Shown here piece after piece: positions 52,493 to 61,660 of a stretch of 64,000 nt of DNA. The notes below the pieces were generated by a model. That model was not told the DNA's origin. It did no database searches and saw nothing but the letters and a program-made list of their open reading frames with translations. Both the position numbers and the translations under genes were made by a program. How positions within the stretch are numbered: position 1 is the stretch's first letter; each line of letters begins with the position of its first letter. This DNA comes from Halobellus sp. Atlit-31R (GTDB taxonomy: Archaea > Halobacteriota > Halobacteria > Halobacteriales > Haloferacaceae): positions 62,001 to 126,000 of the forward strand of contig QPLR01000002.1 in assembly GCA_003665935.1 (NCBI GenBank), written 5' to 3'.

Positions 52493-53425
52493 ATGAGTCA
52501 CCAGCTTCCTGACGTGCAGGCGAGCCAGCCAGACGTCACTGTCGGGCTGAGTCAGGTCGGCGTCACGGGCGTCGACAAACTCGTGAAGATCGCCCGCGAC
52601 GGCAAGCGACCGCTCGTCCTGATGGCCGAGTTCGAAGTCTTCGTCGACCTCCCGAGCGGTCGGAAGGGGATCGATATGAGCCGCAATATGCAGGTCATCG
52701 ACGAGGTCCTCGAAGAAGCCGTCTCGGAACCGGCCTACCGCGTCGAGGATATGTGTGGCGACGCCGCAGAGCGCCTCCTAGCGAAGCACGACTACACGTC
52801 GACCGCGGAGGTCCGAATGAGTGCGGACTACGTCGTCCGTGAGGATACGCCGGCGAGCGGCCTCGCTACTCAGGGCACGATCACGATCGTCGCCAGCGCG
52901 ACAGCCACCGACGAGGGCACCCGCGAGGAGATCGGTGCCGAAGTGACTGGGATGACGGTCTGTCCCTGCTCGCAAGGGATGTCGGCCTCGCGTGCTCGCG
53001 AAGTGATGCACGAGCTGGAAGTCGACGACGAGACGATCGAGGAGTTCCTCGAGAAAGTCCCACAGCCCGGACACTCCCAGCGCGGGCACGCGACGCTCTC
53101 GATCACGGCCGACGGGTCGCCCGACGTCGACCTCCGAGAGGTGGCGGAGATCGCTCGCGATTCGATGTCCGCGCGGATCTACAACCTCGCGAAACGCCCC
53201 GACGAGGACTATATGACGTATCACGCGCACGCGAACGCGAAGTTCGTCGAAGACTGCGTCCGCTCGATGGCCGAGCAGGTCGTCGACGAGTTCGAGCACT
53301 TGGCCGACGACGCCGTCGTCCACATGAAACAGTCCAACGACGAGTCGATCCACCAGCACAACGCACACGCCGAGCGCGAGGTCACGCTCGAACAGCTCCG
53401 CGCCGAACTGAACGGCCACCGGTAG
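52493..53425 (+). CDS. mptA: GTP cyclohydrolase MptA (type IB / FolE2 family)
   Basis: A 310-residue archaeal GTP cyclohydrolase that makes 7,8-dihydroneopterin cyclic phosphate for tetrahydrofolate/methanopterin and for archaeosine precursors. The metal-binding cysteine lies in [21 protein letters not shown] (residues about 162-182); catalytic and metal histidines follow in [14 protein letters not shown] and near the C terminus ([15 protein letters not shown]). The ATG at 52493 follows GTTAATCG by about 27 nt, so it is probably leaderless. RaSEA (archaeosine) and pterin dehydratase are encoded elsewhere in the window. Confidence 0.94.
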   Translation: MSHQLPDVQASQPDVTVGLSQVGVTGVDKLVKIARDGKRPLVLMAEFEVFVDLPSGRKGIDMSRNMQVIDEVLEEAVSEPAYRVEDMCGDAAERLLAKHDYTSTAEVRMSADYVVREDTPASGLATQGTITIVASATATDEGTREEIGAEVTGMTVCPCSQGMSASRAREVMHELEVDDETIEEFLEKVPQPGHSQRGHATLSITADGSPDVDLREVAEIARDSMSARIYNLAKRPDEDYMTYHAHANAKFVEDCVRSMAEQVVDEFEHLADDAVVHMKQSNDESIHQHNAHAEREVTLEQLRAELNGHR

Positions 53426-53482
53426 GTCGTCGAGGGGGGCACCGACTCGGTAGACCCCGCTCCCGTTCTCCGTGCGAACGCG

Positions 53483-54304
53483 TTACTCTCCCGCCAGCGA
53501 CGACAGCGAGAGCGGTTCCGCCGCCTCCCACTGCGGGTCGAACATCCCGCGGACGTCGGCGGCGAAGTCGGGGTCCTTCAGATCGATCATCGCGAACGCC
53601 TGGGCGGGGTCCAGCGGATTCGGCACCTCGATGCACACCTCGACGTCGTCGATGAGCTCGAAAGTCCCGGAGAGCCCGGGCGCCGTCCGAACCGAGAACG
53701 CGGGGTGATCGGCCAGGCGGTGTGTGTAGCGCTCGCCGACGCTCGCGGGCAGCGACGAAACGAGCTCCGGAGCCATCAGCACGGAGACGTGGACGCCGCG
53801 GTCCAAGGCGGCCTCCAGTTCCTCGACGACCCGCTCGCCGACGGTGCCGAGGTCGAACTGCGGCGACACGCTGCCGGCGACGACGACGAGCGACGTGTCC
53901 GCCGCCGCGAGTCGCTCGACGAGCAGTTCGACCGACTCCTCTGTTCCGACCGCGGCCGTCCAGAACTGGCTCTCGACGGGCTCTGCGGTCTCCAGTTCGT
54001 CGGTCAGTTCGTCGACGACGCTCTCGTACTGGTCGGCCTTCTCGCGGAGCTCCCGCCGCCTGTTCTCTAAGAGTCGATCGAGCGCGGTGTCGGGCTCTAC
54101 GGCCACGTACTTCTTCGGCCGACTCGCCGCCTGGCTCCGCACGAGATTGTGCTGTTCGAGGCTGTTCAGGACGTCGTAGATCCGACCCATCGGCACGTCG
54201 CTGGCTCGCGACAACTCCTTGGCAGTTGTCGCTCCGGTCCGGAGCAACGAGCGGTACGCACGCGCCTCGTATTCGGACAACCCGAGGTCCCTCAGACTCG
54301 CCAT
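53483..54304 (-). CDS. TrmB-family transcriptional regulator
   Basis: A 273-residue TrmB-type regulator. An N-terminal winged helix (LSEYEARAYRSLLRTGATTAKELSRASDVPMGRIYDVLNSLEQHN, about residues 9-53) is followed by a coiled-coil linker (about 80-107) and a phospholipase-D-like ligand domain. TrmB proteins control sugar and central metabolism genes; the ligand here is unknown. It sits between mptA (convergent) and the DUF255 gene (same strand, upstream), and neither reveals the target. Confidence 0.92.
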   Translation of the reverse strand: MASLRDLGLSEYEARAYRSLLRTGATTAKELSRASDVPMGRIYDVLNSLEQHNLVRSQAASRPKKYVAVEPDTALDRLLENRRRELREKADQYESVVDELTDELETAEPVESQFWTAAVGTEESVELLVERLAAADTSLVVVAGSVSPQFDLGTVGERVVEELEAALDRGVHVSVLMAPELVSSLPASVGERYTHRLADHPAFSVRTAPGLSGTFELIDDVEVCIEVPNPLDPAQAFAMIDLKDPDFAADVRGMFDPQWEAAEPLSLSSLAGE

Positions 54305-54373
54305 ACCCCACTGTTCAGGTCCACCAACAAAAACGAATCGGAGGTTTACACCACCGGTCCGATCAGCAGCGTC

Positions 54374-56095
54374 TCACGTTCCGTCGGTGAGCGCCGAGAC
54401 GGCCTGCATCAACTCCGCGGGCGCGGTCGACTCGCGGGACTCCGTCCCGCGGTGCACGCGGGCTGTCCCGCGCGGTACCTCGGGTGCGTCGGGGACGACG
54501 ACGGCCTCGTGATCGGCAACGCGGAGCGCCGCGCGGTGGAGATCCGAGCCGGCGGCGTCACCGACGGCGACCACGAGCCCCGGACGGGTGAGCCGCGCCG
54601 TCACCGCGCCGTAGCCCGCGACCTGGACGCCGATCCGGTCCCACGCCCCTGCGAACGCGGCCACGGCGTCGTGTGCGGCGTCGGCGTAGCGGTCGCCGGT
54701 GGCCGCCGCCGATTCCTCGGGTGGGCCGTCGGATTCGCCGCCGATACGTGCGAGGAGCGCCGCCAGATCGAGCAGTGCGTCGGCCATCTCCACACCCCCG
54801 TCGAGCGGCCGCAGCGGTTCGTCGAGGAGGCCGACGCCCGTGTCGGGGCCGTCGCGGAACGCGCCGTCCGGTTCCTGCAGCGTCTCGATAGTGCGGTCGG
54901 CGGCCGCTCGCGCGATTTCGAGCGGCTCCCGCCCGGTCGCGAGCGCGTCGGGACCGAGCACCTGTCGAGCCCGAGTGAACGCGGCGACGACCCGCGCTTG
55001 ATCTTCCAAGAGGAGTTCGGGCGTCGCGGGCGCGTCTCCGCCGGCGGCGCTCGACCCCGCGCCCGGATCGACGTGCGAGACGACGCCCTCGTCGTCGACG
55101 AAGTCGGCCGCGAGGGTGTCGAGGACGCGCCGGGCGTACTCGCGCGCAGTCTCGTCGTCGGTGTAGCCCACGAGCGTGAGGAAAGCGTCGGCGGTCAGGG
55201 CGTTGCCGCCGGCGTAGGCGTTCAGGTCGCGACGCGGCCCGAATTCGCCGTCTGCACCGTCGGAATCGCCGCTCGGGGCGACGCTCCCACCGAAGGCGCT
55301 GCCGTTCCAGAGCCGGTCGAGAAGGAAGTCCCGCGTCCCGTACGCCGACTCCAGTAGCGACTCGTCGCCGGTGTACAGATAGCCGTTCGCGAACGCCCGC
55401 AGGAGCGCGGCGTTCGCATCGAGCACCTTCTCGCGGTGGGGGTCGCTCCAGTCGCGGCCCTCTGCGTAGCGGTAGAAGCCGCCGTCGTCGTGGTCGTACA
55501 GCGACTCGGCGAGGACGCCGAGCGTCTCGGTGGCCTGCGTGCGCGTCCGCTTCAGTGCGAACTCGATCGTTCGCGGCAGCGGGAACTTCGCGCCGTCGCC
55601 CCATCCGGCGAACTCGGGGTCCCACTTCTCGTCGAGTTGGCCAGCCAGATGCGCCTCGATTCGGTCGTCGACCGGTCCCACTGGCGTCGCGTCGCCGGCG
55701 AGTGCGCGCGGGATCCGACCGGCGTCCGCGCCGCGGTCCGCCCAGACCTCGCGCACTGAGTCGAGGACCTGCCGCAGGCCGTCCGGGCCGAGATACGTCG
55801 CGCCGGTGATGACTCTCCCCGACGGCGTGCAGAAGACCGTCGAGGGGAACCCACCCATATTGTAGCGCTCGCGGACGCGCGGCCGGCGATCGACGTCGAC
55901 GCGGACCGGCACGAACCCGTCGTTGACGTTCGCGGCGATCCGCGGCTCGGCGTACGTCTCGGCGTCCATCTCGTGACAGCTATCGCACCAGGTGGCAGTC
56001 AGCGCAAGCAGGACAGGGCGGTCGGCCGCGCGGGCCTCCTCGAACGGCGCTGGCCCCCACTCGCGCCACTCGACGTGCGTCCGGTCGTCGGTCAT
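54374..56095 (-). CDS. DUF255 thioredoxin-like protein (YyaL type), short form
   Basis: A 573-residue protein. The N-terminal thioredoxin-like domain (about residues 1-130) has the redox pair C37-x2-C40 in TATWCDSCHEM and VDVDRRPRVRERYNMGGFPST. The rest is an (alpha/alpha)6-barrel like N-acylglucosamine 2-epimerases (GGFYRYAEGRDWSDPHREKVLDANAALL). Family members in bacteria and humans (spermatogenesis-associated SSP411) are poorly understood. It is shorter than the usual ~700 residues. The ATG at 56095 is chosen because MTDDRTHVEWREWG matches the family start; earlier in-frame sequence is arginine-rich noise. Confidence 0.88.
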   Translation of the reverse strand: MTDDRTHVEWREWGPAPFEEARAADRPVLLALTATWCDSCHEMDAETYAEPRIAANVNDGFVPVRVDVDRRPRVRERYNMGGFPSTVFCTPSGRVITGATYLGPDGLRQVLDSVREVWADRGADAGRIPRALAGDATPVGPVDDRIEAHLAGQLDEKWDPEFAGWGDGAKFPLPRTIEFALKRTRTQATETLGVLAESLYDHDDGGFYRYAEGRDWSDPHREKVLDANAALLRAFANGYLYTGDESLLESAYGTRDFLLDRLWNGSAFGGSVAPSGDSDGADGEFGPRRDLNAYAGGNALTADAFLTLVGYTDDETAREYARRVLDTLAADFVDDEGVVSHVDPGAGSSAAGGDAPATPELLLEDQARVVAAFTRARQVLGPDALATGREPLEIARAAADRTIETLQEPDGAFRDGPDTGVGLLDEPLRPLDGGVEMADALLDLAALLARIGGESDGPPEESAAATGDRYADAAHDAVAAFAGAWDRIGVQVAGYGAVTARLTRPGLVVAVGDAAGSDLHRAALRVADHEAVVVPDAPEVPRGTARVHRGTESRESTAPAELMQAVSALTDGT

Positions 56096-56231
56096 ACGCC
56101 CTCTCCGGCGTGCCGGCTGGTAAGCCCTTCGAGGCACGTTCACTCGGCGCTCGCCGTCTCCCGCGTCGGCGGGCAGTGACGCCCGCCCGCGCGACACAAG
56201 GGCTATCAACGGCGGTCCCGAACGGTGGCGT

Positions 56232-56717
56232 ATGCGAACGCGCTGGGTCATCGCGCTCCTGTTGGCGATCCCGCTCGCCGACACGCTCCTGTTGCTGCCG
56301 GTCGCCTCGACGATCGGCTTCGTCCAGACGGTGCTTCTGGTGGTCCTCACCGGACTCATCGGGATGCTGCTCGTCCGCGCCGAAGGCCGCCACACGCTCT
56401 CGAAACTCCAACGGAAAGCCGCGACCGGCGACCTCCCGACGAACGAACTGCTCGACGGCGGACTCCTCGTCGCCGCGGGCGCGTTCCTCCTGACGCCCGG
56501 CATCGTGACCGACGCGCTCGGATTCGCGCTCGCGCTCCCGCTCACCCGGTACCCGATCCGCAGCGTCGTCAAGCGCTACGTCGTCCGCCCGTATCTCGAC
56601 AAACAGACCGGCGGCTTCGTCTCGGGCAACGTCTGGGTCGGCGGCTTCCCCGGCGACGACGACGTCGTGAACCTCGATCCCGAGGAGTACGGCCGGCCCG
56701 GCGACGACAACTCCTGA
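56232..56717 (+). CDS. fxsA: FxsA family membrane protein
   Basis: A 161-residue protein with the FxsA pattern: an N-terminal helix (WVIALLLAIPLADTLLLLPVA), a second (VQTVLLVVLTGLIGMLLVRAEG), a third (LLVAAGAFLLTPGIVTDALGFALALP) and a hydrophilic C-terminal tail. The family is linked to phage F exclusion in E. coli when overproduced; its normal role is unknown. It is divergent from the DUF255 gene. Confidence 0.92.
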   Translation: MRTRWVIALLLAIPLADTLLLLPVASTIGFVQTVLLVVLTGLIGMLLVRAEGRHTLSKLQRKAATGDLPTNELLDGGLLVAAGAFLLTPGIVTDALGFALALPLTRYPIRSVVKRYVVRPYLDKQTGGFVSGNVWVGGFPGDDDVVNLDPEEYGRPGDDNS

Positions 56718-56825
56718 ACCACGTTCGTTACCGGACTCCGCGGCCGACTCGCACTTCCCGAATCCGACACCGTTCGGCCTGCTGATCGGGTGACTGCGTC
56801 GCAAGACGGCATCGAAAGGAAACTC

Positions 56826-56830
56826 TTAAA
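56826..56830 (+). promoter_or_regulatory. TATA-like box for tRNA-Ile
   Basis: CTTAAA, about 37 nt upstream of the mature 5' end, predicts a short 5' leader of about 11 nt. Confidence 0.4.
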
Positions 56831-56864
56831 CTACTCATCGAACAACGCATAGATGCGCTCACCT

Positions 56865-56938
56865 GGGCCAATAGCTCAGTCAGGTTGAGCGCTCGGCTGA
56901 TAACCGGGAGGTCCGCGGTTCAAATCCGCGTTGGCCCA
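56865..56938 (+). tRNA. tRNA-Ile (anticodon GAT)
   Basis: A complete cloverleaf: acceptor GGGCCAA/TTGGCCC, D-arm with AGCTCAGTCAGGTTGAGC, anticodon loop CTGATAA (anticodon GAT at 56899-56901) and T-arm GCGGTTCAAATCCGC. Discriminator base A at 56938. Genomic CC follows, but the next base is T, so the full CCA is not encoded. No intron. Confidence 0.97.
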
Positions 56939-57055
56939 CCTTCCACACGGTCGGTCTCCGACCGGCCGTGGTTGGGGCCCCAACTCCCCAGCCACCTAAC
57001 TTCGTGCGACCACAACGACCGAGAGCGACTTCTATCGTCGACGCACCTTCCGTCG

Positions 57056-57416
57056 CTACTGGTCCGTCGATCCCTCACTTCGGGCTCTGGATCCGTCGAC
57101 AGCTGATCTCTCGGCCGTCACTGTGCGCGGCTTGCCGTCCGTCTCGGCGAGCGCGCCCATCGACACGACACCGTCGGCGTCGACAGTGACCTCGTGGCCA
57201 GCGTCGCTGCACGAGTTCGCGCCGTCCCTCATCGATGCGACGAGCGCGGTCAGGGCGTCGGGACCGATTGATTCGTACGGCGGTGACAAGGCCCATCGCG
57301 TCTGTCCCGATTCGCTCTGCGATTCGGTTTACGACGCGTTCGGGAGCCGCGTCCGGATCAGCTGTAGTGTGAACCGAGGCAGAGATCATAGAGAACTCGC
57401 GCAATTCGTCAGACAC
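57056..57416 (-). pseudogene. HalOD1-domain gene broken by a +1 frameshift
   Basis: The upstream frame (57416 leftward) reads MSDELREFSM to NRIAERIGTDAMGL. A second frame continues LSPPYESIGPDALTALV, then GHEVTVDADGVVSM. Joined, they form one HalOD1 output domain (the PPYESIGPDAL and EVTVDADG elements are its hallmarks). The frames meet near 57288-57294, where one extra C (GGCC for GGC) would account for the shift. HalOD1 is a haloarchaeal domain of unknown role, often near sensors. It may be a true pseudogene or a sequencing error. Confidence 0.7.
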
Positions 57417-57460
57417 GCCTGCGACCGGACGTTGATATGTTGTCTCGTTGAACTCTGTGT

Positions 57461-58087
57461 ATGCGACGACTCACGAAGCTCGTGATCCTCGCGGGTGGTA
57501 CCGCGCTCGCCGGCTGGACCGCGTGGGGAGTGTACGCGACGCGGTCGGCGGAGTCAGTCCCGTACGAGCGGGTTCGGACGATCGACGGCGTCGAGATCCG
57601 CCGCTACCCCCGGCTGGTGCTCGCAGAGACGACGGCGGCAGACCAGCTTACGGCGTTTCGGCGGCTGTTCAGGTACATCTCTGGCGCCAACGCGGGCGAA
57701 GCGTCGATCCCGATGACGACGCCCGTCGAGACGCGGGGGGCGTCGATCTCGATGACGGCTCCGGTGCGGTCCGAACCGACTGACGACGACGGCGTGCGGA
57801 TGGCGTTCTTCCTCCCGCCGTCCTACGACGTCGACACCGCGCCGGAGCCGACGGCATCGACTGTGGAACTGACGGCCGAGCCGTCGAAGACCGTCGCTGT
57901 GAAGCAGTTCTCCTGGTACGCGCCGCAGCGGCGCGTCGAGCGACAGGAACGAGCGCTCCGACGCACACTGGAGCGCGCGCAGGTCGACGTCGTCGGCGAC
58001 CCGTCGCTGCTCCGGTACAACGACCCGTGGACGCCGCCGTTTCTGCGGCGGAACGAGATCGCGATCGAAATCGCCAGCGAGGAGTGA
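57461..58087 (+). CDS. SOUL heme-binding family protein
   Basis: A 208-residue protein. The N-terminal hydrophobic segment (KLVILAGGTALAGWTAWGVYA, about residues 6-26) is a membrane anchor or signal. The SOUL/HBP domain follows: YERVRTIDGVEIRRYPRLVLAET, RLFRYISGANAGEASIPMTTPV, SISMTAPV and VKQFSWYAPQRRVERQ. SOUL proteins bind tetrapyrroles. Export or surface location is inferred from the N terminus. Confidence 0.93.
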   Translation: MRRLTKLVILAGGTALAGWTAWGVYATRSAESVPYERVRTIDGVEIRRYPRLVLAETTAADQLTAFRRLFRYISGANAGEASIPMTTPVETRGASISMTAPVRSEPTDDDGVRMAFFLPPSYDVDTAPEPTASTVELTAEPSKTVAVKQFSWYAPQRRVERQERALRRTLERAQVDVVGDPSLLRYNDPWTPPFLRRNEIAIEIASEE

Positions 58088-58122
58088 CAGGGCCGGAGTC
58101 CGGAACGCCGCTCGATGGAGCG

Positions 58123-59070
58123 CTACGACGACGCCGGGTAGTCCTCGTCGAGCGATCGCGCCCGATCGAGCTCCGAGCGGATCTCACCCCACGGTACGGG
58201 CGGGTCGACCGACTCCAGCGTCTCCGCGAAGGCGTCGATCCGGTCGCCGTGCCGGTCGCGCCAGGCGGGGTTGGCCACCGCATCGAGATCGTCTCGCGTC
58301 TCGGCCGCCTGCGACTCGATGCTGTCGAGTCGGTCCTCGATCTCGCCGAGCCAGTCGCCGGCGTCGCTCCACTCGTTCAGCGCCCGGTGGTCTTCGAGTT
58401 CCGCGCGCACGTCGGCCACGAGGAGGCCCACCAGGTCCGCGCGCAGCACGGCGTCGACCCAGTCGTCGGCGTCGCTGTCGTCTGTGACCTCGATGTTTTC
58501 GAGGGCTTGGGCGACGGCGTCGACGTCCTCCTCGAGAGCTGACCGTCGCTGGTCCGGCGTCGTGAGCCACGTCTGGAACTCCTCGACATCCATCTGGAGT
58601 TCGTCGGCTCGCTGCTGGACGGTCTGGGCGTTCGACGCGACGCGCCGGAGCCCCAGCACCGACTCGTAGACGTCGTCGGGGTCGTCGTCCGGACTCGAGA
58701 CGGACTGGAGCTCCACCCCGAGCTCGCGGACGCGCGTTTCCACGTCATCGAGCGTCGACTCGTAGCGCTCCAGCCGGCGGCGGACGAGGTCGACGTCCTC
58801 GACGCCCGCAGCGGCCGCGCGTGCGTCGTCGAGTTCCATCCGCGCGAGTTCGGCGCGGGTCTCGGCCGTCGCGAGCATCTTCGAGGTGTCCGACACCGTC
58901 TCGTCGATCCCCCCCTGTGTCACTGCGCCGTCGTCGTCGGTGACGTGGTCGAGTACCGAGCGCACGGTCTCGGGGTCGCGGTCGGGGTCTGCGTCGGCGA
59001 TCGCCTCTACGGCTTCGTCCGTCGACAGCCCCACGACGCCGTCGTCACGGTCCGGTCGCTTCCGAGTCAT
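58123..59070 (-). CDS. Halo transducer-type coiled-coil protein
   Basis: A 315-residue, highly acidic protein that is almost entirely predicted helix and coiled coil from about residue 60 on. No transmembrane span and no methyl-accepting signalling tip is visible, so it is not a complete transducer. Similar haloarchaeal proteins are annotated as halo transducer protein. The first 60 residues (LSTDEAVEAIADADPDRDPE, then DHVTDDDGAVTQGGID) look like a separate small domain. The start at 59070 is ATG, with GGTG right before it. It is divergent from pstS across a 184-bp regulatory region. Confidence 0.8.
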   Translation of the reverse strand: MTRKRPDRDDGVVGLSTDEAVEAIADADPDRDPETVRSVLDHVTDDDGAVTQGGIDETVSDTSKMLATAETRAELARMELDDARAAAAGVEDVDLVRRRLERYESTLDDVETRVRELGVELQSVSSPDDDPDDVYESVLGLRRVASNAQTVQQRADELQMDVEEFQTWLTTPDQRRSALEEDVDAVAQALENIEVTDDSDADDWVDAVLRADLVGLLVADVRAELEDHRALNEWSDAGDWLGEIEDRLDSIESQAAETRDDLDAVANPAWRDRHGDRIDAFAETLESVDPPVPWGEIRSELDRARSLDEDYPASS

Positions 59071-59120
59071 CACCGGCCGTTGAGGACGGATCGATTTACC
59101 TCCTGTCGTTCGCGCATACG

Positions 59121-59147
59121 CTGTGCTATATAGGTCTATATTGTGCT
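59121..59147. repeat. 20-bp-spaced direct repeat in the pst promoter region
   Basis: TGTGCTA occurs at 59121-59127 and 59141-59147, exactly two helical turns apart. TATAT pairs lie between them. It is about 70 bp upstream of the pstS TATA box and is a candidate regulator site for phosphate control. Confidence 0.4.
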
Positions 59148-59215
59148 AACACGAGGAACATACTGTCATCGTTCTGTACTGTGGCTACGTTCTTGATTGG
59201 AGTCGATTAGATCTC

Positions 59216-59224
59216 TATTATAAA
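59216..59224 (+). promoter_or_regulatory. TATA box of the pst operon
   Basis: TATTATAAA predicts initiation near 59246. GGTGAGTG then serves as the ribosome-binding site 7 nt before the pstS ATG. Confidence 0.6.
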
Positions 59225-59254
59225 CCGCTTTTGTCCAGAGTCGGGTGAGTGTAA

Positions 59255-60460
59255 ATGATGACGCGCGAATCAGACCGTCTCGCGGACCGGGTATCACGTC
59301 GGAAGTTCCTCGTAGCATCTGGTGCAGTCGGCACCGCCGGGCTGGCCGGTTGCTCGGGACAGTCGGGATCCAGCGAGGACACCGAGGCAGAAACCGAGGC
59401 TGCCGCAGACGAGAGCACGCCGACCGAACAGTCGGACGAAGCGTCCTCCGAGAGCAGCAGCGGCCCCTCGATGCTCACCGCCGAGGGTTCCTCGACGGTG
59501 TACCCGATCGCCAACAAGGGGAGCTCCTACTGGAACTCCAACGCGCCGCCGAGTGACGGCGAGTACTGGGGCTCCAACAGCGAAGAGGGCAACACGGTCC
59601 CCGGCTGGTCCGCGCTGGGCGAGCCCGACATGCGCCTCGCCGACTACTTCGCGAGCCTCTACGGCTTCGAACCGAGCGGCCAGCAGGCGACGCCCCCGTT
59701 CCCGACGAGCGTCGGTCTGAGCCACTCGGGCACCGGCTGCAAGTCCGTCGTCGACGGCCTCGTCGACATCGGTAACTCCTCGGGCCCCATCACGGCCGAA
59801 CTCGGCTGGAGCGAGAGCAAGGCCAACGAGGAGGTCGTCGACCACGTGCTCGGCCGCGACGGCCAGCCGGTCGTCGTCAGCAGCGACGTCTACAACAACG
59901 GCGTCGAGCAGCTCACGGGCGATCAGGTCCGCCAGATCTACCAAGACGAGATCACGAACTGGAGCGAAGTCGGCGGCCCGGACCAGGAGATCTACGTGAT
60001 CGGCCGCGCAGAGGGTTCCGGTACGGACACCGCGTTCCGCCTCAATATGCTCGGTAGCGCCGACGCGCCGATGCCCGGCGTCGACACCCGCTTCGGTCAG
60101 AACCAGCAGGTCGCCCAGGCCGTCTCCCAGAACGAGGGCGCCATCGCGTATATGGCGCTGGCGTTCACCAGCGAGACCGTGCTCCCGATCGGTATCGAGT
60201 TCGAGGGCACGCTGTACGAGCCCGACAAGGACGCAGAGAACACGATCTTCGACTCCGCGTACCCGCTCAACCGCGACCTCCACCAGTACACGAAGATCAC
60301 CGAAGAGACCCCGAACGGAACGGACATGCGCGAAGCCGCGTTCATGAACATGTTCCTGACGGACTTCGGCCAGCAGGTGTTCGTCGAGGCGAACAACTAC
60401 ATCCCGCTCCCGACGAAGGACATCGAGGCGCAGGCGGACAAGCTGCCCCCGCAGGCGTAA
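59255..60460 (+). CDS. pstS: Phosphate ABC transporter substrate-binding lipoprotein PstS
   Basis: A 401-residue exported protein. The N terminus has a Tat signal (SRRKFLVASGAVGTAGLAGC) with a lipobox ending GLAGC, so it is cut and lipid-anchored. A Ser/Glu-rich linker (about 35-70) precedes the PBP domain: MLTAEGSSTVYPIAN, SGTGCKSVVDGLVDIGNSSGPI and IGRAEGSGTDTAF form the phosphate-binding loops. Two ATGs sit side by side (59255 and 59258). First gene of pstSCAB. Confidence 0.96.
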   Translation: MMTRESDRLADRVSRRKFLVASGAVGTAGLAGCSGQSGSSEDTEAETEAAADESTPTEQSDEASSESSSGPSMLTAEGSSTVYPIANKGSSYWNSNAPPSDGEYWGSNSEEGNTVPGWSALGEPDMRLADYFASLYGFEPSGQQATPPFPTSVGLSHSGTGCKSVVDGLVDIGNSSGPITAELGWSESKANEEVVDHVLGRDGQPVVVSSDVYNNGVEQLTGDQVRQIYQDEITNWSEVGGPDQEIYVIGRAEGSGTDTAFRLNMLGSADAPMPGVDTRFGQNQQVAQAVSQNEGAIAYMALAFTSETVLPIGIEFEGTLYEPDKDAENTIFDSAYPLNRDLHQYTKITEETPNGTDMREAAFMNMFLTDFGQQVFVEANNYIPLPTKDIEAQADKLPPQA

Positions 60461-60532
60461 GCCGGCCGTCCCGCTCGTCTCGACACACAATCAGTTCATT
60501 TATCCACTCATCCATGCATACGTTCCGAAACG

Positions 60533-61660
60533 ATGGCACAGACAACTAGTGACGAGACCAGGGCGGAGACGCTCGCGCGCCTGAGCCGCCGTCTCAGGGA
60601 CTTCGTCGACGACGCCGACCGGGAGGCGCTCGCCGTCCTCGGCGTGATGTCGGTCGCCCTTCTGGCCGCGCTCACCGGCTTTCTCCTGGTCTCTTCGTAC
60701 ACGGTGGTCCCGTTCGCCGTGTTCCTCGTTGCGGCCGGCTACGGCTGGCTCCGCCACCAGGAGTTGACAGCGCGGATCCTCACGCTGGCGATGACGGTGT
60801 CGACGATCCTGATCTTGGTACTCATCACCGCGTTCATCTTCGTCGAGGCGGTTCCGGTCGTCTTCTACGAGAGCGCGACGGTGGCCGGAATCAGCATCCC
60901 GGGGCTCCGACTGTTCACGCAAGCGCAGTGGGATGCGGTGTCGCCACCGATCCGGTACTCGATGGTTCCGATGATTCACGGGACGATTATGGTCACGATC
61001 ATCGCGACGGTCGTGGCCGCACCGCTCGGCGTCGCTGCCGCGCTGTTCCTCTCGGAGATCGCCCCGCGGACCGTCCGCGAACTGGTCAAACCCGGCGTCG
61101 AGATTCTCGCCGGCATCCCCTCGATCGTCTACGGCTTCATCGGCTTCACGGTCCTCAGCCCGTGGGCGTCCGATCAGTTCAAGATCCTCGGCCAGGGGAC
61201 GTACCTGTTCGTCGGCATCGTCGTCGGCCTGATGGCGCTGCCGACGATCGTCTCGGTCGCCGAGGACGCGCTCAACAGCGTCCCCGAATCGATGAAGAGC
61301 GGCTCGCTGGCCGTCGGAACGACCGACTGGCAGACGATGACCTCGATCACCCTGCCGGCCGCCTTCTCCGGCGTCTCGGCGGCGGTCCTGCTCGGCGTCG
61401 GCCGCGCCATCGGCGAGACGATGGCCGCGACAGTGATGCTCCGCGGCGTTCCCAAACTCACCGATCCGCTGTACAACGTCTTCTACGGACAGGAGACGCT
61501 CACGTCGCTGATCGCCCGGAACTACGGCGAGGCCGACGGCCTGCAGATGGACGCGCTGTTCGTCGCCGGCGTCATCCTGTTTGTCACCGTGCTCGCGATC
61601 TCGGTGGGGTCACAGTACATCGAGTGGCGGATGCGCAAGAAGTTCGGAGGAGACGTCTGA
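60533..61660 (+). CDS. pstC: Phosphate ABC transporter permease PstC
   Basis: A 375-residue permease. The ABC-permease core occupies about residues 145-370 (VTIIATVVAAPLGVAAALFLSE, AGIPSIVYGFIGFTVL and the EAA loop-like VPESMKSGSLAVGTTDWQTM). An N-terminal part with two to three extra helices extends it beyond the usual ~300 residues. A CATTTATCC stretch at 60498-60506 is about 30 nt upstream of the ATG and could be a second promoter inside the operon. Its stop overlaps the pstA ATG (TGATG). Confidence 0.94.
   Translation: MAQTTSDETRAETLARLSRRLRDFVDDADREALAVLGVMSVALLAALTGFLLVSSYTVVPFAVFLVAAGYGWLRHQELTARILTLAMTVSTILILVLITAFIFVEAVPVVFYESATVAGISIPGLRLFTQAQWDAVSPPIRYSMVPMIHGTIMVTIIATVVAAPLGVAAALFLSEIAPRTVRELVKPGVEILAGIPSIVYGFIGFTVLSPWASDQFKILGQGTYLFVGIVVGLMALPTIVSVAEDALNSVPESMKSGSLAVGTTDWQTMTSITLPAAFSGVSAAVLLGVGRAIGETMAATVMLRGVPKLTDPLYNVFYGQETLTSLIARNYGEADGLQMDALFVAGVILFVTVLAISVGSQYIEWRMRKKFGGDV

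Noticed and set aside
56939..57050. tRNA-associated integration (att) site downstream of tRNA-Ile
   Set aside because: No second copy of the tRNA 3' end was seen, and there is no integrase gene in the window.
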